Assembly (NCBI RefSeq): GCF_963678635.1
Contig: NC_087064.1
Location: forward strand, 60,629,548-60,693,547
DNA from: Symsagittifera roscoffensis
Lineage: Eukaryota > Xenacoelomorpha > Acoela > Convolutidae
Length of the DNA: 64,000 nucleotides
Direction: 5' to 3'
Shown in pieces: positions 37,810 to 50,414 of this stretch (positions are counted from its first letter, which is position 1; each line of letters begins with the position of its first letter). The notes beneath the pieces are model-generated. The model was not told the DNA's origin, did not search any database, and was given only the letters and a program-made list of their open reading frames with translations. Made by a program: the position numbers and the translations under genes.

Positions 37810-39820
37810 GACGTGCAGGAACGCGAAAACCAATACAAGCAGTGAACTAAATACAGAGAAACCGTTCATGTCTCGGTGCGATGTACCTGCTCCTTCACTT
37901 TACACCCTTACAGAATTCGCGGGTTTCTATTGCAAAGCAATCACCAAGTCACCCTAAGAACCTTAAAAGTATCCCCTTCGCAGCAGAAAGAATCCAGGGT
38001 TGGATGGCCAATATCACATTGTGATGTCATCAAATTAAATCAATCGTAACTCCTCATGATCAATTTGCTCACCTTTCGAGTCTGAGGAGCATTTTTTGTC
38101 CTGTTTTCCGGCTCCCTTAGAAGACGTTTTGGTACTTGGATATCATAATTTGGCATTTTTACTCTCCTCTCTTTTTCGATTCGACTTGAATCGATTTCGA
38201 CTATCTATCATCTTCACACAGTCTTTAGTTAGCGCATTTCCGATTGTCACGACACCAAAGCTTTGCCTTTATTGTTCGACACTTAAACTGAAATCTGAGT
38301 GTTTACAAACATAAATACAGGTGAGAACTCTCTCTTCTCTTTTCCTGCTTTATTATTTATCGTCCATGCAAAACTCATTAAATTCGACATATTCTCCATG
38401 TGTGACCCATTTGCTCAATCGATAAGTTTGGATGTTTCGAATTGTGAAAAAAACTGGTGCTCAACTCTTCTATCTGGGAGCAAATTACATTACCGTTACG
38501 CAATTGTGCAACGTTTGTTCATAGTGCTTAAACTATTGCTGATGCACTCCAGGAATCCGTTTGTGGTTTAATATTTCAAATAATTTCCGAAGGCAGTTCT
38601 AGTTATAGTGCATTTTCGAGACTGATTTGAGTAAACTTTTTTGAAAGCTGGAAGGTCTTCATCATTATCATGGAAAAATCGTTATTCGATGCAATCTAAA
38701 TCTTTGTAATTAAAAGCGTTGTTAAAACTCCCTAAGCTAATCGGATAATCAATATAATTGTCAAATACTTTGCAACATGATTGATCAGTCTATTGTCGCT
38801 CCCCTTCAATGTTTTACATGTCTTGGGTGTTTCAAATTAATAATTTAAACCAAAGCTATTTCAATAAGTCGACATATATTTGAAATAAAAAAACTATCTT
38901 AAATTAGATTTATACTACTGCAAATGGAGATCAAATGATATTTCTATTGGAGAACGATGATGCTTGTTTTGTTATGAATTGATTCATTGGATTTATTGTC
39001 TATTTTCGACACATGAAAAGGTTTAATTATGACAATTATATCTAGCGAAAATTTAAATACTACCTTCTAACTTTTAATGAGTAGCAGATGGTAAAACTCG
39101 ACAAAAATCAAATGAGCTCAGACAAAGGTAATTATATGACAAATATTGTCGAAAAAAAAACTTAAAACGGAATTTTGCTGAGGAGTTGGTCTCCAAATGC
39201 AAGTAGAACGGGTGACCAACTGAGTAAGCTGGGAATACATTTCACGTGTGCGAGTAAAGAACAAGCACGGAGAAATGACCTAACTGAAAATGATTCGAAT
39301 AATAAAAAAACATCCGAAAGCACTTTAAAATCACCTTTCATCTTCGGATCAATTATCAAATAAGCAATCTCCACCCCCCTAATGTCCAGTTGAGCTATCT
39401 CGCCTCCCCACAAGCAAAAAGGGTAAGACGCTTTAAGAACGACGTCAACAAACGCAAATAGATGGCTGATGAGTTCATAGCGCGCAATCAATTGAGCGAC
39501 TGAAATTCATTTAATGAGTATCGAGAAATTTGCGATAATTAATTCCGCAAATTTTAGTTTGGGCAACCATTTCCTCATCGGGGAAAACGAGTTACCAGAG
39601 TTGGTGCTCTAGCCTAATAAATGAAAACCAGAAACTGTTCTCTGAAGGACCTTAATAATGTACGCAATAGCCTTTTTCCATTTAGGGAAGAAAAAATAGC
39701 TTTGTGCCTCAGTTTTGATGATTTTTTTTTCACTCTGAATGCAATTCTTGAGCTTTGATATTGTAAATTTTGGCGTTCCACATTCGTTGGGAGAATCTGG
39801 TCCATGATTTCATATCATTA
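37810..39820 (+). other. MARK 3' UTR and intergenic sequence
   Basis: No coding exon follows the stop. Candidate polyadenylation signals are an ATTAAA at about 38,034 and the first AATAAA at about 38,884; neither can be confirmed without transcripts. A 109-codon minus-strand frame at 39,162-39,491 contains words (GGEIAQL) also seen in the adjacent tandem repeat, so I treat it as repeat-derived rather than as a gene. Confidence 0.55.
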
Positions 39821-42800
39821 AAACTATTTTCACGTGGTTATAAACATGTCTCAAGTACCTATCGAGGTATCCCCCCCCCCCTCCTCCTACTCGAGAATGA
39901 GTGGGGGGAGATTGCTCAATTGATCCCAATCTTCTCTTTTTTTGTTGAAATTAAGAGATGATTGAAGTGGATTTGTAAGTGTCAGTTATAATGGTCATGG
40001 CACTTATAAAGTCACGTTGGCTTTGTCAGTAGGTCTTAAAAGTTGTTCACGCTCTTAATTGTATTTTTTGTCGTTCGACTTTGGTTTTCTTCAGCTCAAT
40101 TTAATTTCATTCGCTTGAAGAAAAAAAATTGCACTCTTAAATGACATTTTTATGTTGCAAAAAACATGAAATGTCTTAGTTTTGACTGAGGAATTGAAAC
40201 TAAAATTAGTTATTGTGTAATTTTTATCAAAAAAGTATCAATCATTAAAGATTCTGGAGCTTGAGAGAGCTGGAAATTGATATATTTTTTCTCTGAAATT
40301 GCAAAGCTGATATTTTTTACAATACGAATATTTCTTTCATTCCCGATGAGTGTCTTGACATTTTTCCGACTCTATTTTGGCTATGTGTTTGATGATTTTT
40401 GTCGTTTGTATGGAACTGATTTTGACAAAAAAAAACATTTTCCCACTATGATTTTTAATATATCCTTTTTCTGCCGACCAACCTTAAATTTTTCTAACGG
40501 CGCCTTCGGTACCAGAATAAAGTAATTTTGAAGTGGAGCGTGCCAAAAAAAACCCGAACTTTGGGTCGAAGTTTTCCAAAAAGTGCCAAAAAACGATATT
40601 TTGACCTGTTTTTTTTCAAAAATTTGCCTGGCGAACAAAACTTGTTAATCAAGAGTATTTATAGTGTTCTGGGAGCGCTCGGAAAATGGTCGGCGAAAAA
40701 AAAAGTGGACAAACTTGCTGAAAAAAAATTTAGATGCGACCTTGTCTTGATGTAACTATTTTAATTTTTATTCTAAAAAATTTAATTGCACAAGCGAAAA
40801 CTCGTGTTATATTACAAGCGCGTTTTCCCGACAAAACTTGTATTTTTTTTTCAATAAAAATGAATATTTTGAGTGTCTTGGCACTGCTGGAATTCTAACT
40901 CAATCACCTGTTTTGGTGTTGGCGAATGTTTACAAGACAGTTTAGAATATTGCAAGACAGGTTATGGCGCATGAATGAAAACAAAAACCTAACACGAATA
41001 CTGGAGATCGAATACTGGATGATTTCTTATCGCAGTCAGGCAACATTCTGGTAACCTGAAATGAGTACTAGTCAGTTATTGGCACTGTTTAAAATGGAAT
41101 GTGAAGATGAATTTGTTCCAACATAATTACAATTGCTATGTAATCCGAGCCCCGGAGGCGTGTTCATATATTTTTTTTTGAATATCAGAATTCGCGTAAG
41201 TTTAATTCCCTTTGCAAGTCCCCATCATATCTCAACGGAATCAGACCAAGTGTTTTTTGATACTTCTGTTGCTACCAAGATTTTTGTCATTAATAATTAG
41301 TAGTTCCCATTCCCATAATTTTATCATATATGGGAATTTCTGGTAAAATTCAAGTAAAATGCCATTCGCATTCTGATTCTATTCAGACGAAAATGGGAAT
41401 GCGCATTCCTTCTCCTAAGACAGTTTTGCCCTCTCCCTTGCATTCTGGACAATTTTTTTAAATCTTAAAATTACTGCAAAGCGACTCAGTTTCGACGATT
41501 TGAGCAAGTTTTGATTTGAGCAACTATTTTCACGTGGTAATAAACATGTCTCAAGTACCTATTGAGCTATCCCCCCTTCCTACTCGAGAATGGGTGGGAG
41601 GAAATTGCTCAATTGATCCCAATCTTTTCTTTTTTTGTTGAAATTAAGAGAGGAATCAAGTAGATTTGTACGTTTCAATTATAGTGGTCATGGCACTTAC
41701 AAAGTCATGTTGGTTTCTTCAGTTGGTCTTAAAAGTTGTTCACGCTCTTAATTGTATTTTTTGTCGTTCGACTTTGGTTTTCTTCAGCTCAATTTAATTT
41801 CATTCGCTTGAAGAAAAAAAATTGCACTCTTAAATGACATTTTTATGTTGCAAAAAACATGAAATGTCTTAGTTTTGACTGAGGAATTGAAACTAAAATT
41901 AGTTATTGTGTAATTTTTATCAAAAAAGTATCAATCATTAAAGATTCTGGAGCTTGAGAGAGCTGGAAATTGATATATTTTTTCTCTGAAATTGCAAAGC
42001 TGATATTTTTTACAATACGAATTTTTCTTTCATTCCCGATGAGTGTCTTGACATTTTTCCGACTCTATTTTGGCTATGTGTTTGATGATTTTTGTCGTTT
42101 GTGTGGAACTGATTTTGACAAAAAAAAACATTTTCCCCCTTTGATTTTTAATATATCATCCTTTTTCTGCCAACCAGCCCTAAAATTTTTCTAATGGCGC
42201 CTTCGGCACCAGTATAAAATAATTTTGAAGTGGAGCGTGCCAAAAAAAAACGCGAACTTTGAGTCGAAGTTTTCCAAAAAGTGCCAAAAACGACATTTCA
42301 ATAAAAATGACTATTTTGAGTGTCTTGGCACTGCTGGAATTCTAACTCACTTGCCTGCTTTGTTGTTGGCGAGTGTTTACAAGACAGTTTAGAACCTTGC
42401 AAGACATATTATGGCGCATGAATGAAAACAAAAATCAACACGAATACTGGAGGTCGAATACTGGAGGATTTTTTATCGCATTCAGGCAATATTCTGCTAA
42501 CCTGAAATAAGTACTAGTTATTTATTGGCACTGTTTAAAATGGAATGTGAAGATAAATTTGTTCCAACATAATTACAATTGCTATGTAATCCGAGCCCCA
42601 GAGACGTGTTCATATTATTTTTATAAGTTTATTTCCCTTTTCAAGTCCCCATCACATCTCAACGGAATCAGACCAAGTATTTTTTTAATACTTCTGTTGC
42701 TACCAAGATTTTTGTCATTAATAATTAATAGTTTCCATCCCCATAATTTTCTCATAAATAGGAATTTCTGGTAAAATTCAAGTAAAATGCCATTCGCTAT

Positions 42801-44378
42801 CTGATTCTATTCAGACGAAAATGGGAATGCGCATTCCTTCTCCTAAGACAGTTTTGCCCTCTCCCTTGCATTCTGGACAATTTTTTTAAATCTTAAAATT
42901 ACTGCAAAGCGACTCAATTTCGACGATTTGAGCAAGTTTTGATTTGAGCAACTATTTTCACGTGGTTATAAACATGTCTCAAGTACCTATCGAGCTATCA
43001 CCCCCTTCCTACTCGAGAATGGGTAGGAGGAGATTGCTCAATTGATCCCAATCTTTTCTTTTTTTGTTGAAATTAAGAGAGGAATGAAGTAGATTTGCAC
43101 GTTTCAATTATAGTGGTCATGGCACTTACAAAGTCATGTTGGTTTTTTCAGTTGGTCTTAAAAATTGTTCACGCTCTTAATTGTATTTTTTGTCGTTTGA
43201 CTTTGGTTTTCTTAAGCTCAATTCAATTTCATTCGCTTGAAGAAAGAAAAATCCACTCTCAAATGACAATTTTATGTTGCAAAAAACATGAATTGTCTTA
43301 GTTTTGACTGAGGAATTGAAATTAAAACTAATTATTGTCTAATTTCTATCAAAAAAGTATCTATCATTAAAGATTCTGGAGGTTGAGAGAGCTGGAAGTT
43401 GATATATTTTTTTTCTGAATTTGCAAAGCTTAAGTTTTTTACAAGACGAATATTTTTATCATTCCCGATGAGTTTCTTGACATTTTTCTGACTCTATTTT
43501 GGCTGTGTTCGATGTTTTTTGTCATTTGTATGGAACTGATTTTGACAAAAAAAAACATTTTCCCCCTTTGATTTTTAATATATCATCCTTTTTCTGCCGA
43601 CCAACCCTAAAATTTTTCTAACGGCGCCTTCGGCACCAGTATAAAGAGTATAAAGTAATTTTGAAGTGGAGCGTACCAAAAAAACGCGAACTTTGAGTCG
43701 AAGTTTTCCAAAAAGTGCCAAACACGACATTTCAATAAAAATGACTATTTTGAGTGTCTTGGCACTGCTGGATTTCTAACTCACTCACCTGTTTTGGTGT
43801 TGGCGAGTGTTTACAAGACAGTTTAGAATCTTGCAAGACATATTATGGCGCATGAATGAAAACAAGTCTAACACGAATACTGGAGGATTTTTTATCGCAT
43901 TCAGGCAACATTCTGGTAACCTGAAATAAGTACTAGTCATTTATTGGCACTGTTTAAAATGGAATGTGAAGATAAATTTCTTCCAACATAATTACAATTG
44001 CTATGTAACCCGAGCCCCAGAGACGTGTTCATATTATTTTTTTGTGAAGATCAGAATTCACGGAAGTTTTTTCCCTTTTCAAGTCCCCATCACATCTCAA
44101 CGGAATCAGACCAAGTATTTTTTAATACTTCTGTTGCTACCAAGATTTTTGTCTTTAATAATTAATAGTTTCCATTCCCATAATTTTTCTCAATGGGAAT
44201 TTCTGGTAAAATTCAAGTAAAATGCCATTCGCATTCTGATTCTATTCAGACGAAAATGGGAATGCAAATTCCTGCTCCAACGACAGTTTTGCGCTCTTCC
44301 TTACATTCTGGACAATTTTTTAAACCTTAAAATTACTGCAAGGCGACTCAATTTCGACGATTTGAACAAGTTTCGATA
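39821..44378 (+). repeat. Three-unit tandem repeat, basic unit about 1.43 kb
   Basis: AACTATTTTCACGTGGT recurs at about 39,821, 41,522 and 42,950. Unit 1 is about 1,700 bp, unit 2 about 1,428 and unit 3 about 1,425. Unit 1 is longer because it keeps about 270 bp (near 40,590-40,850) missing from units 2 and 3. That block is the interior of the hAT-like miniature element family (GTTCTGGGAGCGCTCGGAAA). Each unit also has an R1-like stretch (TTGTTCACGCTCTTAATTGT). Small open frames inside repeat between units and show no protein-like features. Confidence 0.85.
40450..40745 (+). mobile_element. End-less copy of the hAT-like miniature element, inside tandem unit 1
   Basis: AATTTTTCTAACGGCGCCTT, TTTTCCAAAAAGTGCCAAAA, AAATTTGCCTGGCGA and GTTCTGGGAGCGCTCGGAAA occur in the same order as in 19,290-19,510. 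The CAGnGGCGGAT ends are not seen. Shortened versions lie at about 42,140-42,300 and 43,560-43,735. Confidence 0.6.
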
Positions 44379-45240
44379 AAGCAGTGATTGTCTGGAGCAC
44401 AGATATTTTGATAATTATTGAATCAAAATTCTACCAGACCCCCGAAAATCATAAGTCATATATTATGATGAGACTAAGCTCAAATCAAAATCAATAGCAG
44501 TTGAATTAAAGAGTAAATTGTGATAAATATGACAGCTATCAATTTCTGGATTTTTAAAAATTTTTGTTGTATGATGATCAAAATATCCCATTGCTTTTTC
44601 AAAATTTTGCTCAAAGCATAAAATTTGAGTCGATACCTATTCTAATTTATGGATAAATTATAACTTACCATGCTAAAAATGAGAGGAGGTGCAGCATCTA
44701 GAACCAGACTAGAAATGCCAGTAGACAAACCAGACAAGAAGCTCACGAGGCTCATTCCAATTTTTTTTAAATTGAGTTCTATCAGCGGTTGAAATAAGCT
44801 ATGCGAGTTCAAGTGGGATGGTTTATTTTGTTGTATGAGTAGTATTGGGGTCCGCCAGGAATCCTTAGATCCTTAGGGGTGGGGGGCTTTTTGAGGGGGG
44901 AGGCTTCTCGTCGGCGCCTAAGATCCTTACTTTTGGCTCCTCGGATCCAAGGGTAAGGATTTTGCATTTTTACCAGCGCTTTGCGCACTATCACCGAAAA
45001 GTGCTGGGATCCTAGTTTTAGGATTCAAAACTTTTTTTCGGCATCCCAACTAGGATTTTACCAAACATAGTCGCAAAATGCTGTTTCCCTGGCGGAAATT
45101 AATTTTTTGGATCTTGAAAGTTTTTCGTTTGTCTCGAAAAATTTTCTGCCGTCACTGTAAATGTACGTAATAGAATCGAAATGCATGTTCATTCTCAATC
45201 ACTGCCGTCATTAACAACCTTCTTTTTTAACATCAGATAC
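44379..45240. other. Spacer before the virus-like transposon
   Basis: AT-rich, with a G/C-richer patch at 44,850-45,020 where words such as AGGATCCTTAG/CTAAGGATCT repeat in both orientations. No gene was seen. The left terminus of the virus-like element may lie here, but I could not find a long terminal inverted repeat. Confidence 0.5.
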
Positions 45241-45244
45241 TGAA

Positions 45245-45811
45245 GTGTTGAATAATAAAATAGATAAATTGAGTTTAATAGGAAATTGGCACACTGAGGA
45301 TATTGATCAAGAAAATTTAACTTTCTCAGTTTTTTCAACTGGTGTCAGATCAAAAAGTAGTAATATTCACAATCATCATAAATTTCTCACCACGAGATTT
45401 GTTGAAATAGCAAAAAAAGAATTTGCTCAAAGTTGTAAACAGCTGTTTCATTTGAATGAGCTCTTACAAATAACATGGTGCGTTTATGCAAAACAGAAAA
45501 ATAGTAAGGCTACTGAACTAACCATTGCTACTTATGAAAACCGATTTAGTTACTCAATCGGTTTTGACTCTATGATGATTGAGAAAGGGGTGTAGCGAAT
45601 GATTCGACTTTGTTTTGATAAACTTTCAAAATATCAAAAACTTCCAGTGATCTATCTCAATATCTACCACCGAGATATAGGACTGAGTAAGTGGTATCTG
45701 CAAGGTCAATTTCACTTCCACTGGCTTGAAATTCAGCAGGTCCGCGAGGTTTTGGAAAAAATACAAAATGAAATTGGAAAAACTAGAGTCCGTTATTTCA
45801 ACGGACTTTAA
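45245..45811 (+). pseudogene. Two adjacent ORFs of unknown function at the left of the element
   Basis: A 116-codon frame (45,245-45,595) is followed three bases after its stop by a 70-codon frame (45,599-45,811). Neither matches a domain that I can name. The first is Lys/Glu/Asn-rich with LFHLNELLQITWCVYAKQ; the second has KLPVIYLNIYHRD. Position at the head of a Maverick-type gene set and shared base composition suggest they belong to the element, possibly pieces of one decayed gene. I could not show that they are polymerase. Confidence 0.4.
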
Positions 45812-46239
45812 AATCATTCACGAGATTTATTTGACTGTGAAAAAAACCTACCCGGAAATTATTTTCTTATTACATGTTCTCTAATTTTCTTTTCTAGTAA
45901 AATTGATATGAACTATGATATTTCCATTAAACTTGGACCATATGGAGGTCTTATTGGCAAAGACAAGTCTTCAATGGACAAATAGTTGAAAGATTCAAAA
46001 ATATTACGACTGCATGTAACTTTACACGACCGACGCCGCGGGATTTGTCCACGAAGCTTAAAAAATTGGTCCCACCTACTGTTATATGCTACCCTGGAAA
46101 TGTAACAACAGCCTGGTTGGTCACTTGAGTGGTATTACGTTCTGTTTTTATGTTAAACTGACAAAACCAGTTCTCTACCAATTGTTAGAATGTTGAAAGA
46201 AAGATCAGCCTTGCTCGACTTGGAAAGATTCCGTTGTAG

Positions 46240-46754
46240 GAAAAATAATTTTATATTAAAGAACTAGCCACTACAATTTCTAATTACAGTGGTTTTCTTA
46301 TTTTTCTACCTCCAGCCAGTTTCAATTCACTTCTTAAATCTGAACATAAAGCATACAGTTGGTTGACAAATAACTTGCACGGAATTCACTGGGAAAGCAG
46401 TGATTCTTTATATTTAAACCTCAATCAGATTATTCAAAGTTTTATTTTGAGAAACCCTTACGCCATATTTAAGCTAAAGGAAAAGAAAAAGCTGATCTTC
46501 TGGCAAAGAATTTGGATCGAAAACATGTGAACCTTGATGAATTGGGTTGCCCGAAAAATGAAATTTTACTTTTCCAAAATTATCCAGCTTGCAATAGACA
46601 TTCACATCATAACTCCAGAAATTACTGCGCCGTGAGGAAAAGCAAAGCGTTTTTTGATTGGCTGAAGAATGGGCAACAGCGAGAGACTAGCGAAGTTGGA
46701 GACATACCTATCTCCAAATTCAGTGTTATGTGCTTGGATGAATCCAGAGAGTGA
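46240..46754 (+). pseudogene. Conserved transposon-associated protein with a Cys/His cluster, frameshifted
   Basis: One frame carries SWLTNNLHGIHWESSD (about 46,358-46,408). A frameshift near 46,487 moves to another frame with VNLDELGCPKNEILL and a C-x-RHSHH...YCAVRK cluster (46,530-46,650). I recall the same motif order (WLT-N-HGI-W, LE-LGCP, C-H-CA) from uncharacterised proteins of invertebrate mobile elements. The Cys/His arrangement suggests metal binding (inference). No function can be given. Confidence 0.5.
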
Positions 46755-46790
46755 CATCAAACTATTATTAACAAGAGTAGAACGAATCGA

Positions 46791-47018
46791 TTGCCGAGGT
46801 CAGGTGGTGCAGCAAAAGGAACAAATTTTTTATCCGAACAAGAATTAATTACTTTGAGAAGGTTTTTCCCGGTGATTAACCAATGCATCCACTTTCAACG
46901 ACTTCAACGACTCAAGTTTATTCTATATGTTAGCCAGAAAATGAAGAGTGAATCTTCACAAGCTAGTATTAGTACCCAAACATCAGCCCGGAATTCAAAT
47001 GAACCTCAGAAGCAGTGA
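46791..47018 (+). pseudogene. Short ORF of unknown function
   Basis: 75 codons, basic, with a Ser/Thr/Gln-rich C-terminus (SISTQTSARNSN). It lies between the Cys/His protein and the ATPase in the same direction. It may be part of the element or chance. Confidence 0.3.
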
Positions 47019-47503
47019 TTTACCTGAAGAAGTTCAGAAATTAGTAAAAAAAACTCAATGAGAAAACCATATTTCAAATAAAAAGTAAGAATGTCCCAGC
47101 CAATTATGCAGTGGAAATGTATGACAATGAAAATGAAACTACTAATAGTTACACTGGTTATACTCGATACGAGACTGTTCAGAAAAATAAATGATAAATT
47201 TCATAACCAAGTTTTTTTCCTTGAAAAGAAAGGCTTGATATAGATAGATAGTCATAGAGAGAAAAAAAAATTGAAAATATGAATGTCTGAAATGGCAGAC
47301 GATGAGCCTGATGCAAATATAGTTGCTGATTTTGGTTATGATTGAAATGAAACCGCACAGACATCTTGGAAATTTCGTTTTTATACCAATGTTACCAGAT
47401 CAGAAGTAGTTTTTATGTCTCAATTGATTGTAGTTTTAAGTTTACTAAGTTTCTGTATCTATAAACTTTATTTGACGCAACTAAGCTGTGAAAAAACATC
47501 AGT

Positions 47504-48205
47504 TTGGTTTTCCATATTATCTGGTTTAGTTGGGTACGTGCTACCAAACCCGAGAATATGAATAAATTTTTTGATACGTTGACAAGACTGTTTATGGCAA
47601 TTTTAGAACCTTCGGCATCGGGAAAAACAGAATTAATTTTCAAATTATTGAAAGGGAGAACTTTTTATCCCAAAGTTGGAAAAGTGTATATTTTTTATAA
47701 ACATATTCAACCTATAGTTAAGGACGATTTAAACGCTCGCAGAATTCAAATAGAATTTGTAAAATTTGATGGATTCGATCGTTTGAGAAACACTAAAAAC
47801 ATTCTGTTAGTGTTTGATGACTCATGCGAAGAAATATAGTTAAATTTACAGAATTTTAAACTTTAAACTTTTAATAGTTAAAGAATTCGTTAAACTAGCA
47901 ACAGAAGGAAGACAGAAGGGCCTAGCTGTTATTTATGTCAAACATAGTTTATTCCAACAAAGTCGATGATCACGAACTATTGATTTGAACCCATCTCGTG
48001 ATATTCAGCAGCTTGATCTCCTCAAAAGGCAACCTAATGCACCTAAATTCGTAGAATAATCGTATGAACTGGCTACGAAGGACAACTTTGGACATCTATT
48101 AATAGATTTAGATCCCTGAACATTAGACTGTCTCAGATACTGTTCAAATACAATACCACCTGGTCCGTCAATTTCCTATTTACCATTAGATAAGGCAGAA
48201 GTGAC
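47504..48205 (+). pseudogene. A32/FtsK-like DNA-packaging ATPase, broken
   Basis: The Walker A motif PSASGKT lies at about 47,611-47,631 and the Walker B-like NILLVFDDS at about 47,799-47,825. After a stop, a further segment has LATEGRQKGLAVIYVKHSLF (the GR-H-like sensor region; about 47,895-47,955) and a Gln-bearing KRQPNAP stretch. Order and spacing fit packaging ATPases of Mavericks and large DNA viruses, which pump the genome into the capsid. At least three in-frame stops and one frameshift separate the pieces, so no intact enzyme is encoded. Confidence 0.75.
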
Positions 48206-48249
48206 ACCCATCACAAACGAACGCGAAAAAGTTATCTAATCTACAGCAC

Positions 48250-48522
48250 ATGAAACAATTGAATCCAAGTCAACTACTGAGCTTTATTAGAAAATCATCA
48301 AATACTCAAGTTGTATCAGTCGTTTGCGAATGCTTGCTCAATGTAATCAACGGTAATGTGCCTGTTAGTATTCCCAATCTTAATAATGTCGAAGAAGCAT
48401 ATAAGATTCTAATCAATCCGAAAACGAATCTCGAAAACATATCAGCTGTAATATTGAGTAAACAAGGATTTTATCTAATCAGACTTTTAATTTATTTTTG
48501 CTACAAGTATTTGACAGCATAA
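48250..48522 (+). pseudogene. Small conserved element protein, unknown function
   Basis: 90 codons: LNPSQLLSFIRKSSNTQVVS, CECLLNVINGNVPVS, then ISAVILSKQGFYLIRLLIYF. The layout (LIRKCS-like start, LN-GN-P core, L-KGGFL-LL-like end) matches a short uncharacterised protein I associate with this class of invertebrate element, next to the ATPase. No catalytic motif is present. This reading frame is intact, but no promoter was seen. Confidence 0.45.
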
Positions 48523-48524
48523 AA

Positions 48525-49480
48525 ATGACAGCACAACAGTTTGTTCTGATTCCGAAGCATATTTATATTAGTGAACAACCCCATGCAGCGCAAACTTTGC
48601 TTGACAACTCAATCAAACATAAAAAAACCGCAACTATCATGTTTTAATTGATTAAGACCCCTAAATACAACAACAACTAATCTTCCAGTCATACCAACCC
48701 CCGAAACACTTATCAATGCCACAGAAGACAACAATCAACCAGAACAAGTTCTCCTTCTCTCTAAAGATAAGGGAAATGAACTGGAAACAAGTACTGAAGC
48801 TAATGACGCTTTATCCACTGAACGTATTAAGTTACAATTAGAAAGCCTGAATGAAAATAGAAATAAGCGAGCAGAAAAAATTCTGGAAATTATTAAAAAG
48901 TCAGCGAGTCACAATAAACAATGAAAATGAAGAGCTTAACGTTGATAAAGTTCCAACCGGTCTTAAGGCATCAGTTTTTCTGTATGATATACAACAACAA
49001 ACTAAAAATAATTGTACAGCCATGCTTTCATACTGATTTTGAGGTCTCTCAAAATTAACGAACAGTTGGTTAAGAACAAGTATGCCAAAGTCGCGGTTCA
49101 GTCAACGACTATGGAACAAGCTCCACAACAGCAAGAAATTCGAGGTCCCACATTATCCCCATCAACAGCTAGAGCTAAACTTTCTCCAAAAAAACCATCG
49201 ACAAGTTCTGGCTCAAAAAGCATTAAAAGACGCTAAACCAGAAGGACTGTTGCAAACTGTGAAAGAGAACGGCCAGCGCAAAAAACCAAACGACAAGAAG
49301 GCGCAGAAGAAGAAGACTCTGAATTGTAAAGAACGCCCGAAAACGATTCAGATTCTGCAATGACAGAGAAGACAAAGACGAAAACAAAAAAATGGCGAGA
49401 TTACACCAGCTGAAGAAAAACTAATGAAAACTAAATTTACAAGTAAAGGTACAGAATTATTTGGCAATGTACAGAATTTA
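48525..49480 (+). pseudogene. Broken Lys/Ser/Pro-rich protein upstream of the integrase
   Basis: It opens with MTAQQFVLIPKHIYISEQ (48,525 onward), the kind of start (VLIP at the N-terminus) seen in element proteins of this class. It dissolves into several frames of low-complexity basic sequence, including STARAKLSPKKPSTSSGSKS and EEKLMKTKFTSKGTELFG. Multiple stops and frame changes are present. The function is unknown; a disordered virion-associated or N-terminal integrase-linked protein is possible. Confidence 0.4.
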
Positions 49481-49494
49481 AAAGAAGAATAAAA

Positions 49495-50354
49495 AAATTC
49501 ACGACGTAAAGTGAAAAAGTTTTTACATAAAGAGCCTGCATATACAAAAAATTGAACAGTTTGTCGCAAAACACCACGCCTCAAAGTGATAGTTTATGAC
49601 ATAGACGAAATATGGTCAATAGACCTAGCGTATATTGATAAGCTTGCAGATTAAAACAAAATTATTAAATATCTTATGGGTGCAGTGAATTGCATGTCCC
49701 CCTATCTGCAGTAGATTGCATGTCCCGTGTACAGCCATTGAAATCAAAGTATGCTACCTCAACTGCGGAAGCATTCAAACAAATGATAAAAACAAAAAAG
49801 CAGCAAAAAGTCTGGGTAGATAAAGGCACAGTGTTCAAGGGATCATTCAAAACCTTATGTGAGAAAAATGGAATCAAAACATATACAACAGAGAGTGAAA
49901 AATAGTCCGCTTTCGCCGAGAGGAACATTCGATCACTAAAGAAACTGGTTTAGAAGTTTTTGAGGACAAATAAACTACTCTTACATCGATAAACTTCAAG
50001 ACTTTGTCAACAGAGTAAGTTCGAGAACAAACCGCGTCATCAAATTAGCCCCTAATAAAGTGACAAAAAACGACGTTCTACATCTAACTTCTTTATGAGC
50101 GGAACAATCATTGAAACTACTTCGCCGACCAAAGCTCTACGTTAGCGATTTTGTGAGAATGGCAAAAATTGACATCCCTTTTCGAAAAGTTTATGAACAA
50201 TCCTTCACTGACGAATTTTTTTTCTGAAATAATTGACATACCAACAAGGAACCCACCGACATATAATCTTATCGACACTGATAAAAAACCAATAGAGGTT
50301 AAATTTTATGAGCCCGAACTAATCAGAGTATTGGAAAAGGAAGGGTCAAGCTAA
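49495..50354 (+). pseudogene. Retroviral-type (DD35E) integrase, broken
   Basis: It resembles the F54H12.3-type transposon integrase. DEIWSIDLAYIDKLA (about 49,605-49,650) supplies the first Asp, WVDKGTVFKGSF (about 49,816-49,851) the second, and AERNIRSLK (about 49,915-49,941) the Glu. A C-terminal DNA-binding part follows (YSYIDKLQDFVNRVSSRTNR; NVLHLT-like; DFVRMAKIDIPFRK; then KFYEPELIRVLEKEG). Integrases of this kind insert the element DNA. Stops occur after the first Asp region, at the end of the core and in the C-terminal part. The C-terminal part is what the tandem modules duplicate. Confidence 0.75.
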
Positions 50355-50414
50355 ACAAAGTCTAGCAACTTTTGAGATAAGAAAGATTTCTTTAGTATTA
50401 CATTGGTGTCATCA

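Noticed and set aside
39162-39491. 109-codon minus-strand frame after the MARK gene
   Set aside because: It has words in common with the adjacent tandem repeat (GGEIAQL) and no domain, splice or promoter support.
39821-44378. CRISPR-like or gene-cluster reading of the regular repeats
   Set aside because: Units are over 1.4 kb with no short spacers, the genome is eukaryotic, and the frames inside are not protein-like.
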